Shown: piece by piece, positions 1 through 10,488 of the stretch
Numbering within the stretch: the first letter of the stretch is position 1
Layout of the letters: each line of letters opens with the position of its first letter
DNA from: Platerodrilus igneus
Taxonomy: Eukaryota; Arthropoda; Insecta; Coleoptera; Lycidae
NCBI GenBank assembly: GCA_036346225.1
Contig: JARFIW010000999.1
Coordinates: forward strand, 2,339,001-2,403,000
Length of the DNA stretch: 64,000 nt
Direction of reading: 5' to 3'
Notes under the pieces: model-generated
The model's input: the letters and a program-made list of their open reading frames with translations, nothing else
Databases searched by the model: none
What the model was told of the DNA's origin: nothing
Translations under genes and position numbers: made by a program

Positions 1-595
1 TTTGTTTGTTTCCAATAAATCAGGTGTCAATTTTAATTGTCTAGTAATGTAGATGAATAAAATGTATGCATTAAATTATCTGCGTTTTCTATCCTACGTA
101 TTATTAAACCTGCTGTATTAATTAGGATTCTTGATGTAATAATGTTGTGTTATCCACGCGTGTTGCGTTTCAGCTTGCATTTATGTTATTTAACGTTTTG
201 CGGATTTGCTTTATTCAAATAAATCTTCAAAATTGTTCGGTCTCTTTGTCGCACGTTTGCGTGTTTAATTTTAAGTCGTAAATTTTGTAGTCGTAAATCT
301 AGTAGTAAAACTGTCATCCCTTGTTCCCTTATATCCTGCCATAAAAATTCCTTGTGCATTTGTGAATAAGGTGGACAGAGTAGTGAACAAACACTTTCTT
401 TCTTATGGATATTGAAGCAGAACGGTCGTGTTTCTTCGTTCAGTACCCTAAGTTAGTCAAGTGCCCCAGCAGACTTTCGTTGTTAAACCCTAAAAATCTC
501 AGTGCTAGTGTAACGTAACATAGACTCATTTCGCATACAGTCCAGTTGGTTAAAGGAAGAGGAACTGCAGCTTAGAAAAACAAAACACCGCGGAG
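1..595 (+). other. candidate untranslated exon / promoter-proximal segment ending in a strong splice donor
   Basis: This stretch is richer in CpG and less simple than the surrounding sequence and ends in CCGCGGAG followed by GTAAGT at 596-601, a consensus splice donor. No open frame of useful length reaches the donor, so if it is an exon it is non-coding, as expected of a 5' UTR exon. The exon start cannot be set; something near 370-480 is plausible. It could be a first exon of the CoREST gene lying downstream on the same strand, or of another gene, or a chance donor. The segment also contains a 20-bp exact match to the mariner element at 55300-55319, so part of it may be transposon-derived. 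Confidence 0.25.
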
Positions 596-818
596 GTAAG
601 TCGATATATAAATTTATAAGACCCCCCGCGCGTGAACAAAAATATTTTTCATTAACTGAATTAATTACGATTATTATTTATATACAGGGGCGTTGTGATT
701 TACTTTCCAGTCTAATCATCGTATTTCTTGTTTTCTTCTGAGCCCTTACGTATTTTATATGGAGTGCGCTATACTCTTGGTCCTAACTACCCTAAATGAC
801 CCTATTAACAGCAATAAT

Positions 819-821
<3 letters not shown>

Positions 822-861
<40 letters not shown>
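822..861. repeat. (TA)n microsatellite at Penelope 3' end
   Basis: This is an uninterrupted TA dinucleotide run. It abuts the 3' end of the minus-strand Penelope copy, as the run at 4590-4633 abuts the plus-strand copy. Confidence 0.95.
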
Positions 862-864
<3 letters not shown>

Positions 865-892
865 GTTTTATTTTTCTTGACCTTTTACTCTA

Positions 893-2434
893 TATTTGTT
901 TGAAGATAATTTTCTTGGGATATAGGTCAAAACATTAATATATACTTTTACATTTTATTGTGCCATAACCTCACTCGACCATCGTGCGTTTCGACTGCTT
1001 GAGCCTTTTCAATGGTTCAGTCATTCCTATAAATTAATTTACTAATATACTAACCTACCCTTATATAATTTTGTCACTTACCTAAACTATTCTATTAGTT
1101 ATACATTTAACAACTAAATACATTAAGCCTATTTGTATGTCATTTACAATGCGTTATAAAATTCTTAACCTACCTTATTGATGAATGTGTGTATATAACC
1201 ACATGTGTTGTATTAATACAAAATGTTATCCTAAACTATCTATTATCTATTAATACATTGCTATCACTACAGTACACCTGATCCTCTATTTTAAATTATA
1301 TATTTATATCCGATATTTCTCAATTTTATGTCCATTAGTTTTATTTTATTATTATTATTTTTTGTTCATTTATTTAATTAAATTATGATAGATTTTACTC
1401 AAATTTTTATATCTATTTTGTCATTAATTGCTGTGGATTTAATGTTATGAAAATCATTTCATATAACTCTCTTTTTCTTTGGTTTGATTCCATTTTAAGT
1501 ATTGTCGTTTTCTCGTAATTAAATTTGTGTTTATTTTGTGTTTCATGTTTAGTTAGGCGGTGCATTGTTTTTATCATATTTGTGTCCATTCAAACGTTTC
1601 TCAAGATGCTGCATGCTCTGGCCAATGTATACACTGTCACATCCTTCTTGGCATGGGATCTTATATCTGATTAATGGTTTTTTATTTTTAGGTATTTTAT
1701 CTTTTATTTTAGTAAATAAATTTTTATTTAGGTTAATACTTTTTATGAGTTGTATCTATATTGTATTTTTAACTAGTTTTGAATATTCTCAGATAACCCA
1801 TTAATATATGGTAAAGTTATATACTTTTTGTCATTTTTTATTATCGCCTATATTTTTGTTATGTTGTAGTATTTATTTATTTGTTTTTAAAGATTGCATC
1901 TATAAAGTGTTTAGGGTAATTGTTTTCCATAAGAGCATGTTTAGCTTTTATAATTGCTTTATGTCTGTATTCAGGATTTGACAATTTTATGGCTCTGTCA
2001 TGCCAAACCTATTACCACTGACCTTTTGTGGGCAATATGATGTTCGCAGTGGTAGTTGATATACCTTCCGACCACGTTTTCTTATTATACCATTCAGTTT
2101 TAGTACCTGTTCTTTTTGGTGTGTATAGTCATATCTAGAAAATTTAGTTTGTTGTTTTCAATTTCTATGGTAGTTGAGTTTTCATGAAAACTATTAAATA
2201 ATTTAAGAGTATATTCTATTTTATCCATTGGAACAGCACAAATACAATCATCAACATATCTATAGAAAAAGGTATGTCAAATTCAATCTTTCTTAAAATG
2301 GTTGTCTCAAGTTCTTCTAGCACTAATTGTGCGATCACGCTGAACAAAAGCCATACCCATTGACAACCATTTATTTGTTTAAACACCTTGTTTCTATAAG
2401 TGAAATATGTTGATTCTAAAATTAGTTGAGTAGT
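893..2434 (+). repeat. left arm of a 1.54-kb inverted repeat
   Basis: This segment is a near base-for-base reverse complement of 3063-4590. It is separated from the other arm by a 628-bp spacer (2435-3062) that belongs to copy A1 only. Differences are scattered substitutions and a few short indels, so the two Penelope copies are close relatives. Confidence 0.9.
979..1016 (-). ncRNA. degenerate hammerhead-ribozyme-like motif, Penelope copy A1
   Basis: On the minus strand the order is UUGAAAA, then GGCU, a five-base loop and AGUC (a 4-bp helix II with one G-U), then GAAA. A short CCA/UGG pairing can form around it as helix I. This is the order of a hammerhead core (CUGANGA - helix II - GAAA), with C3 and G8 read as U3 and A8. 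The bases between GAAA and the helix I return are longer than in copy C and do not give a clean NUH cleavage triplet, so this copy is probably inactive. Hammerheads are known in Penelope-like elements; this call rests on manual folding. Confidence 0.45.
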
Positions 2435-3062
2435 TTTATTATTTCTTGTAATGGTAGGTCGGTAAATTCTTTAATCTCTTGCCATTTATTTTCAAACATT
2501 TAATGCCAAATCGACAGGAATGTTGGTGTATAGCGATATTACATCTAAAGAATTAATAAATAATTTTCAGGAATCTTGATATTACTGATGTTATTTTTGA
2601 ACTGCACGAATCTTTTATATAGTGTGCATTTTATATAGAATATTTTTATGATATTTTTAAAAACACTGCCAATTTATATAAATGGTGATTGAATGGGACG
2701 AAATAATAGGTCTCATTGGTATGCCTTCCTTATGAAGCTTTGGCAATCCATATAGCTTTAGCGTAGAATTTGTCGTTAATTGCTTACATATTGTTGGTGA
2801 TATATATGTTTTATTTTCCCAGTGTTTAACTATTTCATTATTTGTTTTTGATAATTTATTGTGGGATTTTGCTTTATTAATCTATATGTATTTTGGTCCT
2901 GTAACAGCTCCTTAATTTTATATCAGTAAACCTTCTCCTTCATTATTACAGTTTTATTAGATTTGTCTGGTTTTATCACCATAAGTTCAGGATTACGTTT
3001 TAAAAACATTTTTGTTCTTTTAACTTTTCTGCACATATCCTGTTTATTTTGCAAATCATAGC
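1560..3062 (-). pseudogene. Penelope RT / GIY-YIG polyprotein, degenerate
   Basis: This is the coding part of copy A1. Penelope-like elements use an RT related to telomerase and a C-terminal GIY-YIG endonuclease to nick the target and prime cDNA synthesis. Recognisable here on the minus strand are an RT palm with VDD aspartates, a region downstream of the RT containing a VVIGLA-like motif, and a KIPCQEGC..VYIGQS...RLNGH endonuclease core. Many in-frame stops and indels are present, and the N-terminal part of the RT is absent. Family assignment is firm; function is lost. Confidence 0.75.
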
Positions 3063-4020
3063 ACTACTCAACTAATTTTAGAATCAACATATTTCACTTA
3101 TAGAAACAAGGTGTTTAAACAAATAAATGGTTGTGCAATGGGTATGGCTTTGTTCAGCGTGATCGCACAATTAGTGCTAGAAGAACTTGAGACAACCATT
3201 TTAAGAAAGATTGAATTTGACATACCTTTTTTCTATAGATATGTTGATGATTGTATTTGTGCTGTTCCAATGGATAAAATAGAATATACTTAAATTATTT
3301 AATAGTTTTCATGAAAACTACAATTTACCATAGAAATTGAAAAACAACAAACTAAATTTTCTAGATATGACTATACACACCAAAAAGAACAGGTACTAAA
3401 AACTGAATGGTATAATAAGAAAACGTGGTCGGAAGGTATATCAACTACCACTGCAACATCATATTGCCCACAAAAAGGCCGTGGTAATAGGTTTGGCAGA
3501 CAGAGCCATAAAATTGTCAAATCCTGAATACAGACATAAAGCAATTATAAAAGCTAAACATGCTCTTATGGAAAACAATTACCCTAAACACTTTATAGAT
3601 GCAATCTTTAAAACAAAAAATAAATACTACAACATAACAAAAATATAGGCGATAATAAAAAAATGACAAAAGTATATAACTTACCATATATTAATGGGTT
3701 ATCTGAGAATATTCAAAACTAGTTAAAAATACAATATAGATACAACTCATAAAAGTATTAACCTAAATAAAAATTTATTTACTAAAATAAAAGATAAAAT
3801 ACCTAAAATAAAAACCTCAATCAGATATAAGATCCCATGCCAAGAAGGATGTGACAGTGTATACATTGGCCAGAGCATGCAGCATCTTGAGAAACGTTTG
3901 AATGGACACAAATATGATAAAACAATGCGACTCTAACTAAACATGAAACACAAAATAAACACAAATTTAATTACAGAAAACGACAATACTTAAAATGGAA
4001 TCAAACCAAAGAAAAGAGAG
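3063..4020 (+). pseudogene. Penelope RT (C-terminal part) and GIY-YIG endonuclease, degenerate
   Basis: This is the coding remnant of copy A2. An open stretch at 3111-3293 keeps the RT active-site aspartates (YVDD). The endonuclease segment around 3820-3935 keeps the KIPCQEGC and YIGQS motifs and an RLNGH motif. The N-terminal half of the RT is missing because the copy is 5'-truncated, which is common for these elements. No intact product is possible. Confidence 0.7.
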
Positions 4021-4470
4021 TTATATGAAATGATTTTCATAACATTAAATCCCACAGCAATTAATGACAAAATAGATATAAAAATTTGAGTAAAATCTAT
4101 CATAATTTAATTAAATAAATGAACAAAAATAATAATAATAAAATAAAACTAATGGACATAAAATTGAGAAATATCGGATATAAATATATAATTTAAAATA
4201 GAGGATCAGGTGTACTGTAGTGATAGCAATGTATTAATAGATAATAGATAGTTTAGATAACATTTTGTATTAATACAACACATGTGGTTATATACACACA
4301 TTCATCAATAAGGTAGGTTAAGAATTTTATAACGCATTTGTAAATGACATACAAATAGGCTTAATGTATTTAGTTGTTAAATGTATAACGAATAGAATAG
4401 TTTAGGTAAGTGACAAAATTATATAAGGGTAGGTTAGTATATTAGTAAATTAATTTATAGGAATGACTGA

Positions 4471-4506
4471 ACCATTGAAAAGGCTCAAGCAGTCAAAACG
4501 ATATGG
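4471..4506 (+). ncRNA. degenerate hammerhead-ribozyme-like motif, Penelope copy A2
   Basis: The sequence matches the motif of copy A1: a UUGAAAA core, a GGCU/AGUC helix II with a five-base loop, then AAAA in place of GAAA. Loss of the invariant G12 and of a clear cleavage triplet argues that this copy is dead. Its value is as a homologue that preserves the U3/A8 core. Confidence 0.4.
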
Positions 4507-4584
4507 TCGAGTGAGGTTATGGCACAATAAAATGTAAAAGTATATATTAATGTTTTGACCTATATCCCAAGAAAATCATCTTCA

Positions 4585-4589
<5 letters not shown>

Positions 4590-4633
<44 letters not shown>
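4590..4633. repeat. (TA)n microsatellite between two Penelope copies
   Basis: This pure TA run directly follows the 3' end of copy A2 and directly precedes the 5'-truncated start of a different Penelope-like element. Confidence 0.95.
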
Positions 4634-4637
<4 letters not shown>

Positions 4638-6019
4638 TTATATGTGCTGCAAGTGGATAAACGTAGTCACTGTTTTAATGCCAAAGCAATACTATATACA
4701 TAAAATGAATGAAATTGTACAAGATAAAAAACGTATGTTATTAAAAAAACGAACCGTTCATTACAATTACAGCCCATGATAAATGGACCGATGAATAAAT
4801 GGTTAAAAAATAACTACATTACACAAGATATAAAAAACCGGTTAATTTCTCATAATGGTCATGTCCCATTTTACGGATTACCTAAAATTCGTAAACCTAC
4901 TATTCCACTTTGCCCAATTCTCAGCACAAAAAAATTCAACATATAACATCTAAATTGCTAACAGAAATAATTAAACATATTGTTGGCCAAACTAAATATT
5001 ATGTAAAAGATAGCGGAGACTTCCAAAAATTTATAATAAATCAAAAAGTACCAATAAATCACATCTTCATCTCACTCGAAGTATTCCTACGGAACTAGCT
5101 ATTAATGTAATTAAAAATAATTGGACTTAAATACACACATTAGCGGAAATTCTGTTGGACTAAATCAATAAAATTATGTTTGGACACTTCCTACTTTGAA
5201 TTTAATAATAAATATTACTCACAAATATTCTGCACAGCGATGGGATTCACTAGTTCTTCTACAATTGCAAATTTGCTTTTAGAACTTGAAAATAAAGTGA
5301 GCAACCAGTTAGATTACAAACCGGTGTTCTGTAAAAGATACATGGATGACTGCATAATGTGCATACCGAATAATAAAATAAATGACACACTGAAAGTGTT
5401 TGATGGATTTCATAATCGTCTACAATTCACTTACGGGAAGAAAGTAAACAAAGTATTCCATTCTTATATATCCACATCTCTTATGATAACTAAGGAGTTA
5501 TAACAACCAATTGGTACAGAAAATAGACATGGAGTGGAAGATGCTTACATTTTAATTCAAACACCCTAAAACAATTTAAAATAAATGTGATTAATAATTT
5601 GATCAAAAGGGTTGTAAAACTATCACATAGTTAATAGAGGCATAATAACATAAAAATTGTTAAAAACATTATGGACAATAATAACTATCCAAAATCACTC
5701 TATAAACTAATAATGAAAACAAAAATCAAAAAAATTTATAATAACGGTGAAAATGGCGACAAACAACAATTAAAAGAAACTTGAATTGGAATTTTATACA
5801 CCCCAGGTCTTTCGGAAAAGATTAAAAAATGCCTCCACACATACAACACTCATGGCAATACATAAACCCAACAATTCAATAAGATACATGTTCACTAAAC
5901 CCAAAACACAAAATAAACCTAACAACAAGACAGTATATAAAATTAACTGTATAGATTGCCCCGTGACGTATATTGGAAACCTTGTATTGTATTGTAAACG
6001 GGAATGTATTAGATGATAT
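4634..6019 (+). mobile_element. Penelope-like retroelement copy B, different family, truncated at both ends
   Basis: This is a plus-strand Penelope remnant clearly different from A1/A2. In order I read an MPKQYYIHKM block, a YGLPKIRKP motif followed by PLCPILS (about 4880-4925), an RT palm at 5180-5503 with GFTSSSTIANL and RYMDDCI, a linker, and the start of a GIY-YIG domain (5786-6016) with KINC.DCPVTYIGN. The rest of the endonuclease is missing. Frames change several times. It begins right at the (TA)n tract of copy A2, which suggests insertion into or recombination at that tract. Confidence 0.8.
5180..5503 (+). pseudogene. Penelope RT palm fragment with YMDD
   Basis: This 107-codon open segment carries the reverse transcriptase palm, including the catalytic YMDD box at about 5338-5349 and the typical GFTSSSTIANLLLEL stretch before it. 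It belongs to the broken element B. The YMDD spelling also occurs in other RT groups, but the upstream YGLPKIRKP motif and the downstream GIY-YIG start place it with Penelope-like elements. Confidence 0.7.
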
Positions 6020-6222
6020 GGTGATATTTTAATTTATTTGTATTGTCCTAATTTTTTGTATTTTTATCCACTTGACAAACCTTTTATCATTATTTTACAC
6101 TTTTAAAAATATATTGGTGATCTTTAATTTATTTGTATTGTCCAAAATATTTAACTTCCTGTATTTTTAACCAGTTGACAAACCTTTATTGTAATTTTAC
6201 ACTTTTTAAAAATATGTCAGCG
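6020..6222 (+). repeat. two-copy tandem repeat, unit about 100 bp
   Basis: The stretches starting GGTGAT at 6020 and at 6116 align along their length. Both contain TTAATTTATTTGTATTGTCC, then a shared TTGACAAACC and TTTTACACTTT with TAAAAATAT. The repeat lies just beyond the truncated end of Penelope copy B. I see no coding role. Confidence 0.7.
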
Positions 6223-6490
6223 TTCTTTGTAGCAAAATAGTGGTATATTTAAATTTGTATATAATTGTGTAATATTGTAGAAATGTATTTCATAATGGTA
6301 ATTGCCAGAAATGCATAATACAACTTTTAAGAACATTGATTTGGATTTATTTTCAAGCACCATATATCTAATAGCGCCATTTAGGTTTATGATCAAATTC
6401 CAAGATTACAAACATTATAATTTACAGATGGTGAAGAACTCTGTTATGTATATTATAATGTCTATCATTAGGATCGTGCAAATAGTAATA

Positions 6491-7008
6491 CAGTTTTGGT
6501 TAAATGTGGAAAATTTGCCAGAACTAAATGGCCACATAAAATTTTTGAAATCAACTTTGGTTTTCCAGAAATTTAAAAAAATTGAATTTTTCTATTTCCT
6601 CTTTTATTTTCTTCTGATGTTATTATTAGAGCTAGAACAAAATGAAAACACTTCTTCACGGGTACTTTTTATAGACTTTTGTATAATGATGTCGATTTTA
6701 CTGTATGACGTTTTATTCTCGAGAAATCATCATCAACCTAATTTTTTTAAATAGTATGATACTGTTTTTATAAATACAGATTTTTGAAGTATTTTTAATT
6801 GTACATCCAGCGACATATGTGGTGATTTAATTACGTTTCAGACCTGTTTCAGCCATCATTAGGAAAAACATTTTTAAGTATGGGCTGCATTATAAAAAAG
6901 AAGAAAACCGAAAGGGTGAAATTATTATTTTTTATTGGGCACAACTTGATTAAACCAAATAAGTGAATGAAACATGTGACACAAAATTAATAACATTTAA
7001 TACCGGCA
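6491..7008 (+). repeat. left terminal inverted repeat of the 6491-8928 transposon
   Basis: It aligns with the reverse complement of 8373-8928 with scattered substitutions and small indels. Shared landmarks are TTATTATTAGAGCTAGAA, CTCGAGAAATCATCA, CAGATTTTTGAAGTATTTTT, and GAAACATGTGACACAAAAT near the inner end. Confidence 0.85.
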
Positions 7009-7302
7009 AAAACAAAAAAAATATTACCAGACATATTTAAATTATAAAATTTGTGCGTATAAATGTATATTATTGTCAAAACATGAATAACATCTACTAT
7101 GCTTCAATAACACTAATCTTTGAAGTTCTTCTTTGATTTGTAATACAACCACTTTTGAATTGAAGTTATATTTAAATTAAAAATAGTAGGTTTTGGAACT
7201 ATTCGAATGTAAACTGACTGTCATTTTTGTTTAAAACTGTCTTACAGTTATAATTTATTTTTATTTAAAAATGTGTTCTGATTGATAACTTTATTTTTTA
7301 AA

Positions 7303-8218
7303 ATGGAAGGTAATCTTTCGCATGATGAAAAGTTTTACATGATTATGTGTTACAAAGTATCGTAGTAATGCTGTTGAAGCTGGGCATATGTACCTTAACA
7401 CTTACCTAGAAAGAAGACGACCAAGTAACAACATTTTTGGACGATTAGCTGCAAACCTTAGGCATTATGGGTTATTTACAAAACCATTGTTAAGCATAAA
7501 TAAATGTTGTAACGAACTAGAAGAAAATATGTACTGTTAGCTGTAACAGAAAACCCTAAAATATTTGAGCAAACAACCGGAACAGCAAAATCTGTTCATT
7601 TTATTTTAAGAAAACAAATTTTGCTCTTACAAATTTAAAATTTGCAGAGGACTTAAACATGGTGATAAAGAGAGACGAAGAATGTTTTGTGAATGGTATA
7701 CGAGGAAGTAACAAGAGGTCAAAAATTTCCCACTTAAAATTATCCGGTCGGACGAAAGCATGCTAACTAATAATGGTATTTTTAACCAACGAAATGCCCA
7801 TTATTGGTCAAGAAACGATGTCAGTCAGTTTTGATGGCTAGACACCAACACTGTTTCAGATTCAACATGTGGGTTTGAATTTTGGACATGCAAATAATTG
7901 GTGCTTTTTATCACCACTCACCGCAGAGCTTTATTGCAACTCACTTGAGTGCGATTTGGAAGAGACTTTGGAAACCGTTCCACTTGCAGACTACTAAAAT
8001 TGTTGGTTCCAACAAGATGGTGTGCCTGCACACAAAGTCAGGGTCATGGGGGAATATCTTTTAAGTAGATTTCCTGAAAAATGGATAGGTACCCATTCAA
8101 AATTTCCTTGGCCAGCCCGTTCGCCGGACATCACATTTTTAGATTTTTTTCTCAGGGGTATATCAAGAATTATAGCTACCTTCATATTTTTTAAGCGGAA
8201 GAACACTTACGCAGGCTA
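7303..8218 (+). pseudogene. mariner/Tc1-type transposase (DUF4817-type N-terminus, DDE domain), broken
   Basis: The reading begins with ATG at 7303 (MEGNLSHDEKF) and continues through a helix-turn-helix type region with NAVEAGHMYL and RRRPSNNIFGRL. Later blocks are DESMLTNNGIFNQRNAHYW near 7750, WFQQDGVPAHKVRV near 8005-8040, and WPARSPDIT.LDFF near 8110-8150. These correspond to the three catalytic acidic positions of the IS630/Tc1/mariner DDE fold. The protein would cut and paste its own element. Stops at about 7363 and several frameshifts make it inactive. Confidence 0.8.
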
Positions 8219-8372
8219 GTTCTTGTAGTTTTCCAAACGATTACTCCAAATATGTTGCATAAAGTTTTACATTCTGTGATTAAAGTATGTTATTTATGTT
8301 TAGAGATTAATGGACATTTGCTCGAACAATTTTTATGATTTAGATAGTTTTTTTTTGTTTACTTATTGTAAA

Positions 8373-8928
8373 TGCCGTTATTGAATGGGTTATTGATTTT
8401 GTGTCACATGTTTCTTTTATTGTTTGGTTTAATCGAGTTTCGTCCAATAAACACAATAGTTTAACTATTCTTTTGCTTTAGAAAGATTATTACTAATTAG
8501 CTTTTTTTTTTAATAATGGAAACCTGTACTTGAAGATATTTTTTCTTACTAATGGCTGAAACACTTCCTAAACGTAATGAAACCACCACATGTGATATAT
8601 CACTGGATGTAGAATTAAAAATACTTCAAAAATCTGTATTTTTAAAAACTGGACCGCTTTTTTAAGTTGGTGATGATTTCTCGAGAACAAAACGTCGTAC
8701 AGTAAAATTGACATTATCATTCACAAGTCTATAAAAAGTAGCTATGAAAAAACGTATTTCATTTTTTTTCTAGCTCTAATAATAACATTAGAAAAAAATA
8801 AAAGAAAAAAATCGAAAGATTCAATTCTTTTTTAAATTTCTCGAAAACTAAAGATGATTTCGATAATTTTATACTTTCATATTAGCTGCCATTTAATTCC
8901 GCAAGTTTTCCCCATTTAACCTAAACGT
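8373..8928 (-). repeat. right terminal inverted repeat of the 6491-8928 transposon
   Basis: This is the reverse complement partner of 6491-7008. The extreme tip reads CCTAAACG before TA at 8929-8930. Confidence 0.85.
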
Positions 8929-8933
<5 letters not shown>

Positions 8934-8971
<38 letters not shown>

Positions 8972-8990
8972 TATAAATATATAAATAAAC
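8934..8990. repeat. (TA)n and TATAAA-type low-complexity tract
   Basis: A TA run passes into repeated ATATAAAT units. It lies a few bases outside the mariner-type element. Confidence 0.9.
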
Positions 8991-10488
8991 TAAATTTGGT
9001 AACGACCTTGCTTTTTTAATATGGAAAATAATAAATTAAAACGCGAATTTCTTGAAATGTGCTACATCTATCAAAATTCTAATACACTTAATAAAAAAAT
9101 CGACATCGGAGACTTGAGTTCTATATATACCTACCTTCTAAATTTAAAAAAATGTATTTGAAAATAAAAAATTAAGAAATAAATAATTAAGTTATAATAT
9201 TATTTTGCTTACACCCATACTCACACAAAAAATTATAAAGATAACTACACAAATTGATAAAAATATTTTAAAATGTAATATATTTACAAAAAAATGTCAT
9301 TACAATTAATGCGTTTAATTAATACATATAAAAATACCTTTCCCGAACAAAAAATTCTAATATAAACAACTGTTTACAAAAATTAAATATAAAGACAGTA
9401 TACATCATAATCAAAAATATTTTTACCCCTTTTGATGATACAATTAGTATTATTTTTATTTTTAAATTTAATTATACCATACCCTTATACACTGTTCATT
9501 ATTATTAATCGTCCAATTGTATCTTATCTCACTTTAGTAAGTATCAGTTATATATAATTTTTAGCTATTAAGTCAACCCTGTTCACATAACTAATTCATT
9601 TGTATTTACTTTTAGTACTCTTGAAAACGAAAAAAAGAAATAAAAAAAATAAATTTCCGAAAGCTTGAGTTTATAAAAAAGAGAACTCTTCAATTCTGCT
9701 GACCCAAAACCCAAAACTAATTATATACACTTATATATATATATATATTCAGATTATAAACTATAATATCTTCGTAAATCCATCGTATTACTCTAGTATG
9801 AGACTTATTAGTCATGTAATTTAAACCATACAAATGTTTTAGTTCATAACAATACATCTGCTTTTTCGAGCTCTTTAATCGATCCAAACTCCACCTGCTT
9901 TACAGTGCGTAACTTCCAATTAATCTTTCCAAATGTTTCCTTCATAAATAGCTAATTTTGCTTTGATATCGCTGTTTATCATACAAATGTTGGTTTTTAT
10001 TAAATGATATAACAGACTAGTATGTGGCTATGTCCTTGTAGTACTTTATATTGAGAATTAATGCACATTCACAGAACGAATGATATGAGTAAAATATCTA
10101 TCCATTTAACTAATAACAAAACAGCCTCATGCTGAGCGTTCACACTCTTATGATTAATTGCTGCGAATTTGCTTTCATTCGAATTAAAACTTTATTTAGC
10201 ATTAGTTCATTATTTATTGTTCATTTATTTTTCATGTTTGAAATCATTTTAATGTGCTTCAAAATCTTACTTCTGTACATTTAAATTTGCTCATTAACTC
10301 CTGCTTAATCCTCTTTTAATTGGTTATACAGTCAAGCCTTTGTGTTACGTCATGCATCCAAAAGCGTCGAGGTAATTCTGGCTGTTATTTCTACGTTCGA
10401 ATTGGTTGAAAATAGGGCCCTTCCTTTAAGTCAGCATCAAGAAGAATCGTGATTATTTGTGAATCTTTTTTAATTGGGGCATTTAACA
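8991..10488. other. AT-rich non-coding stretch
   Basis: I see no open frame with recognisable content, no splice-site pair worth proposing and no repeat with a partner in the window. A short TA run sits at about 9733-9748. Confidence 0.5.

Larger units (their letters stand above)
862..3062 (-). mobile_element. Penelope-like retroelement copy A1 (minus strand)
   Basis: Read on the minus strand, this segment encodes broken pieces of a Penelope-like polyprotein in family order. The reverse transcriptase block contains a YGLPKLHK-like motif (about 2740-2760) and an FYRYVDDCI catalytic block (about 2230-2275). A linker follows, and then a GIY-YIG type endonuclease with a VYIGQS signature (about 1620-1650). 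A non-coding 3' region runs to the (TA)n tract. Stops and frameshifts are frequent, so the copy cannot make the protein. The RT start is missing, so the copy is 5'-truncated near 3062, where it is fused head-to-head to a plus-strand copy of the same family. Confidence 0.85.
3063..4590 (+). mobile_element. Penelope-like retroelement copy A2 (plus strand, 5'-truncated)
   Basis: This is a plus-strand copy of the same family as A1, starting in the middle of the RT. The RT catalytic block is readable at 3111-3293, with NGCAMGMALFS and FYRYVDDCI. The VVIGLA-type linker at about 3480-3520 and the GIY-YIG core with VYIGQS at about 3850-3875 follow in other frames. The copy runs into the (TA)n tract at 4590. 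It forms the right arm of the large inverted repeat with A1. It is broken by stops and frameshifts. Confidence 0.85.
6491..8928 (+). mobile_element. mariner/Tc1-type DNA transposon with long inverted repeats
   Basis: The element is bounded by TA on both sides (6489-6490 and 8929-8930). Terminal inverted repeats run from 6491 to about 7008 and from about 8373 to 8928; both contain GGTTAAATG near the tip. The interior carries a broken transposase on the plus strand. Length is about 2.4 kb. Open frames inside the repeats, such as 6302-6754, are not genes because they overlap the repeat, which is non-coding in the other arm. Confidence 0.85.

Noticed and set aside
5338..5352. YMDD box as a sign of a hepadnavirus or retrovirus polymerase
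   Set aside because: The upstream YGLPKIRKP motif and the downstream GIY-YIG start place it in a Penelope-like element.
6302..6754. 150-codon open frame on the plus strand, hydrophobic
   Set aside because: It overlaps the left inverted repeat of the mariner-type element, whose right-hand partner is not open, and has no family resemblance. The hydrophobic look comes from T-rich sequence.
8934..8990. TATA-box promoter
   Set aside because: A simple TA repeat without a downstream transcript or open frame.
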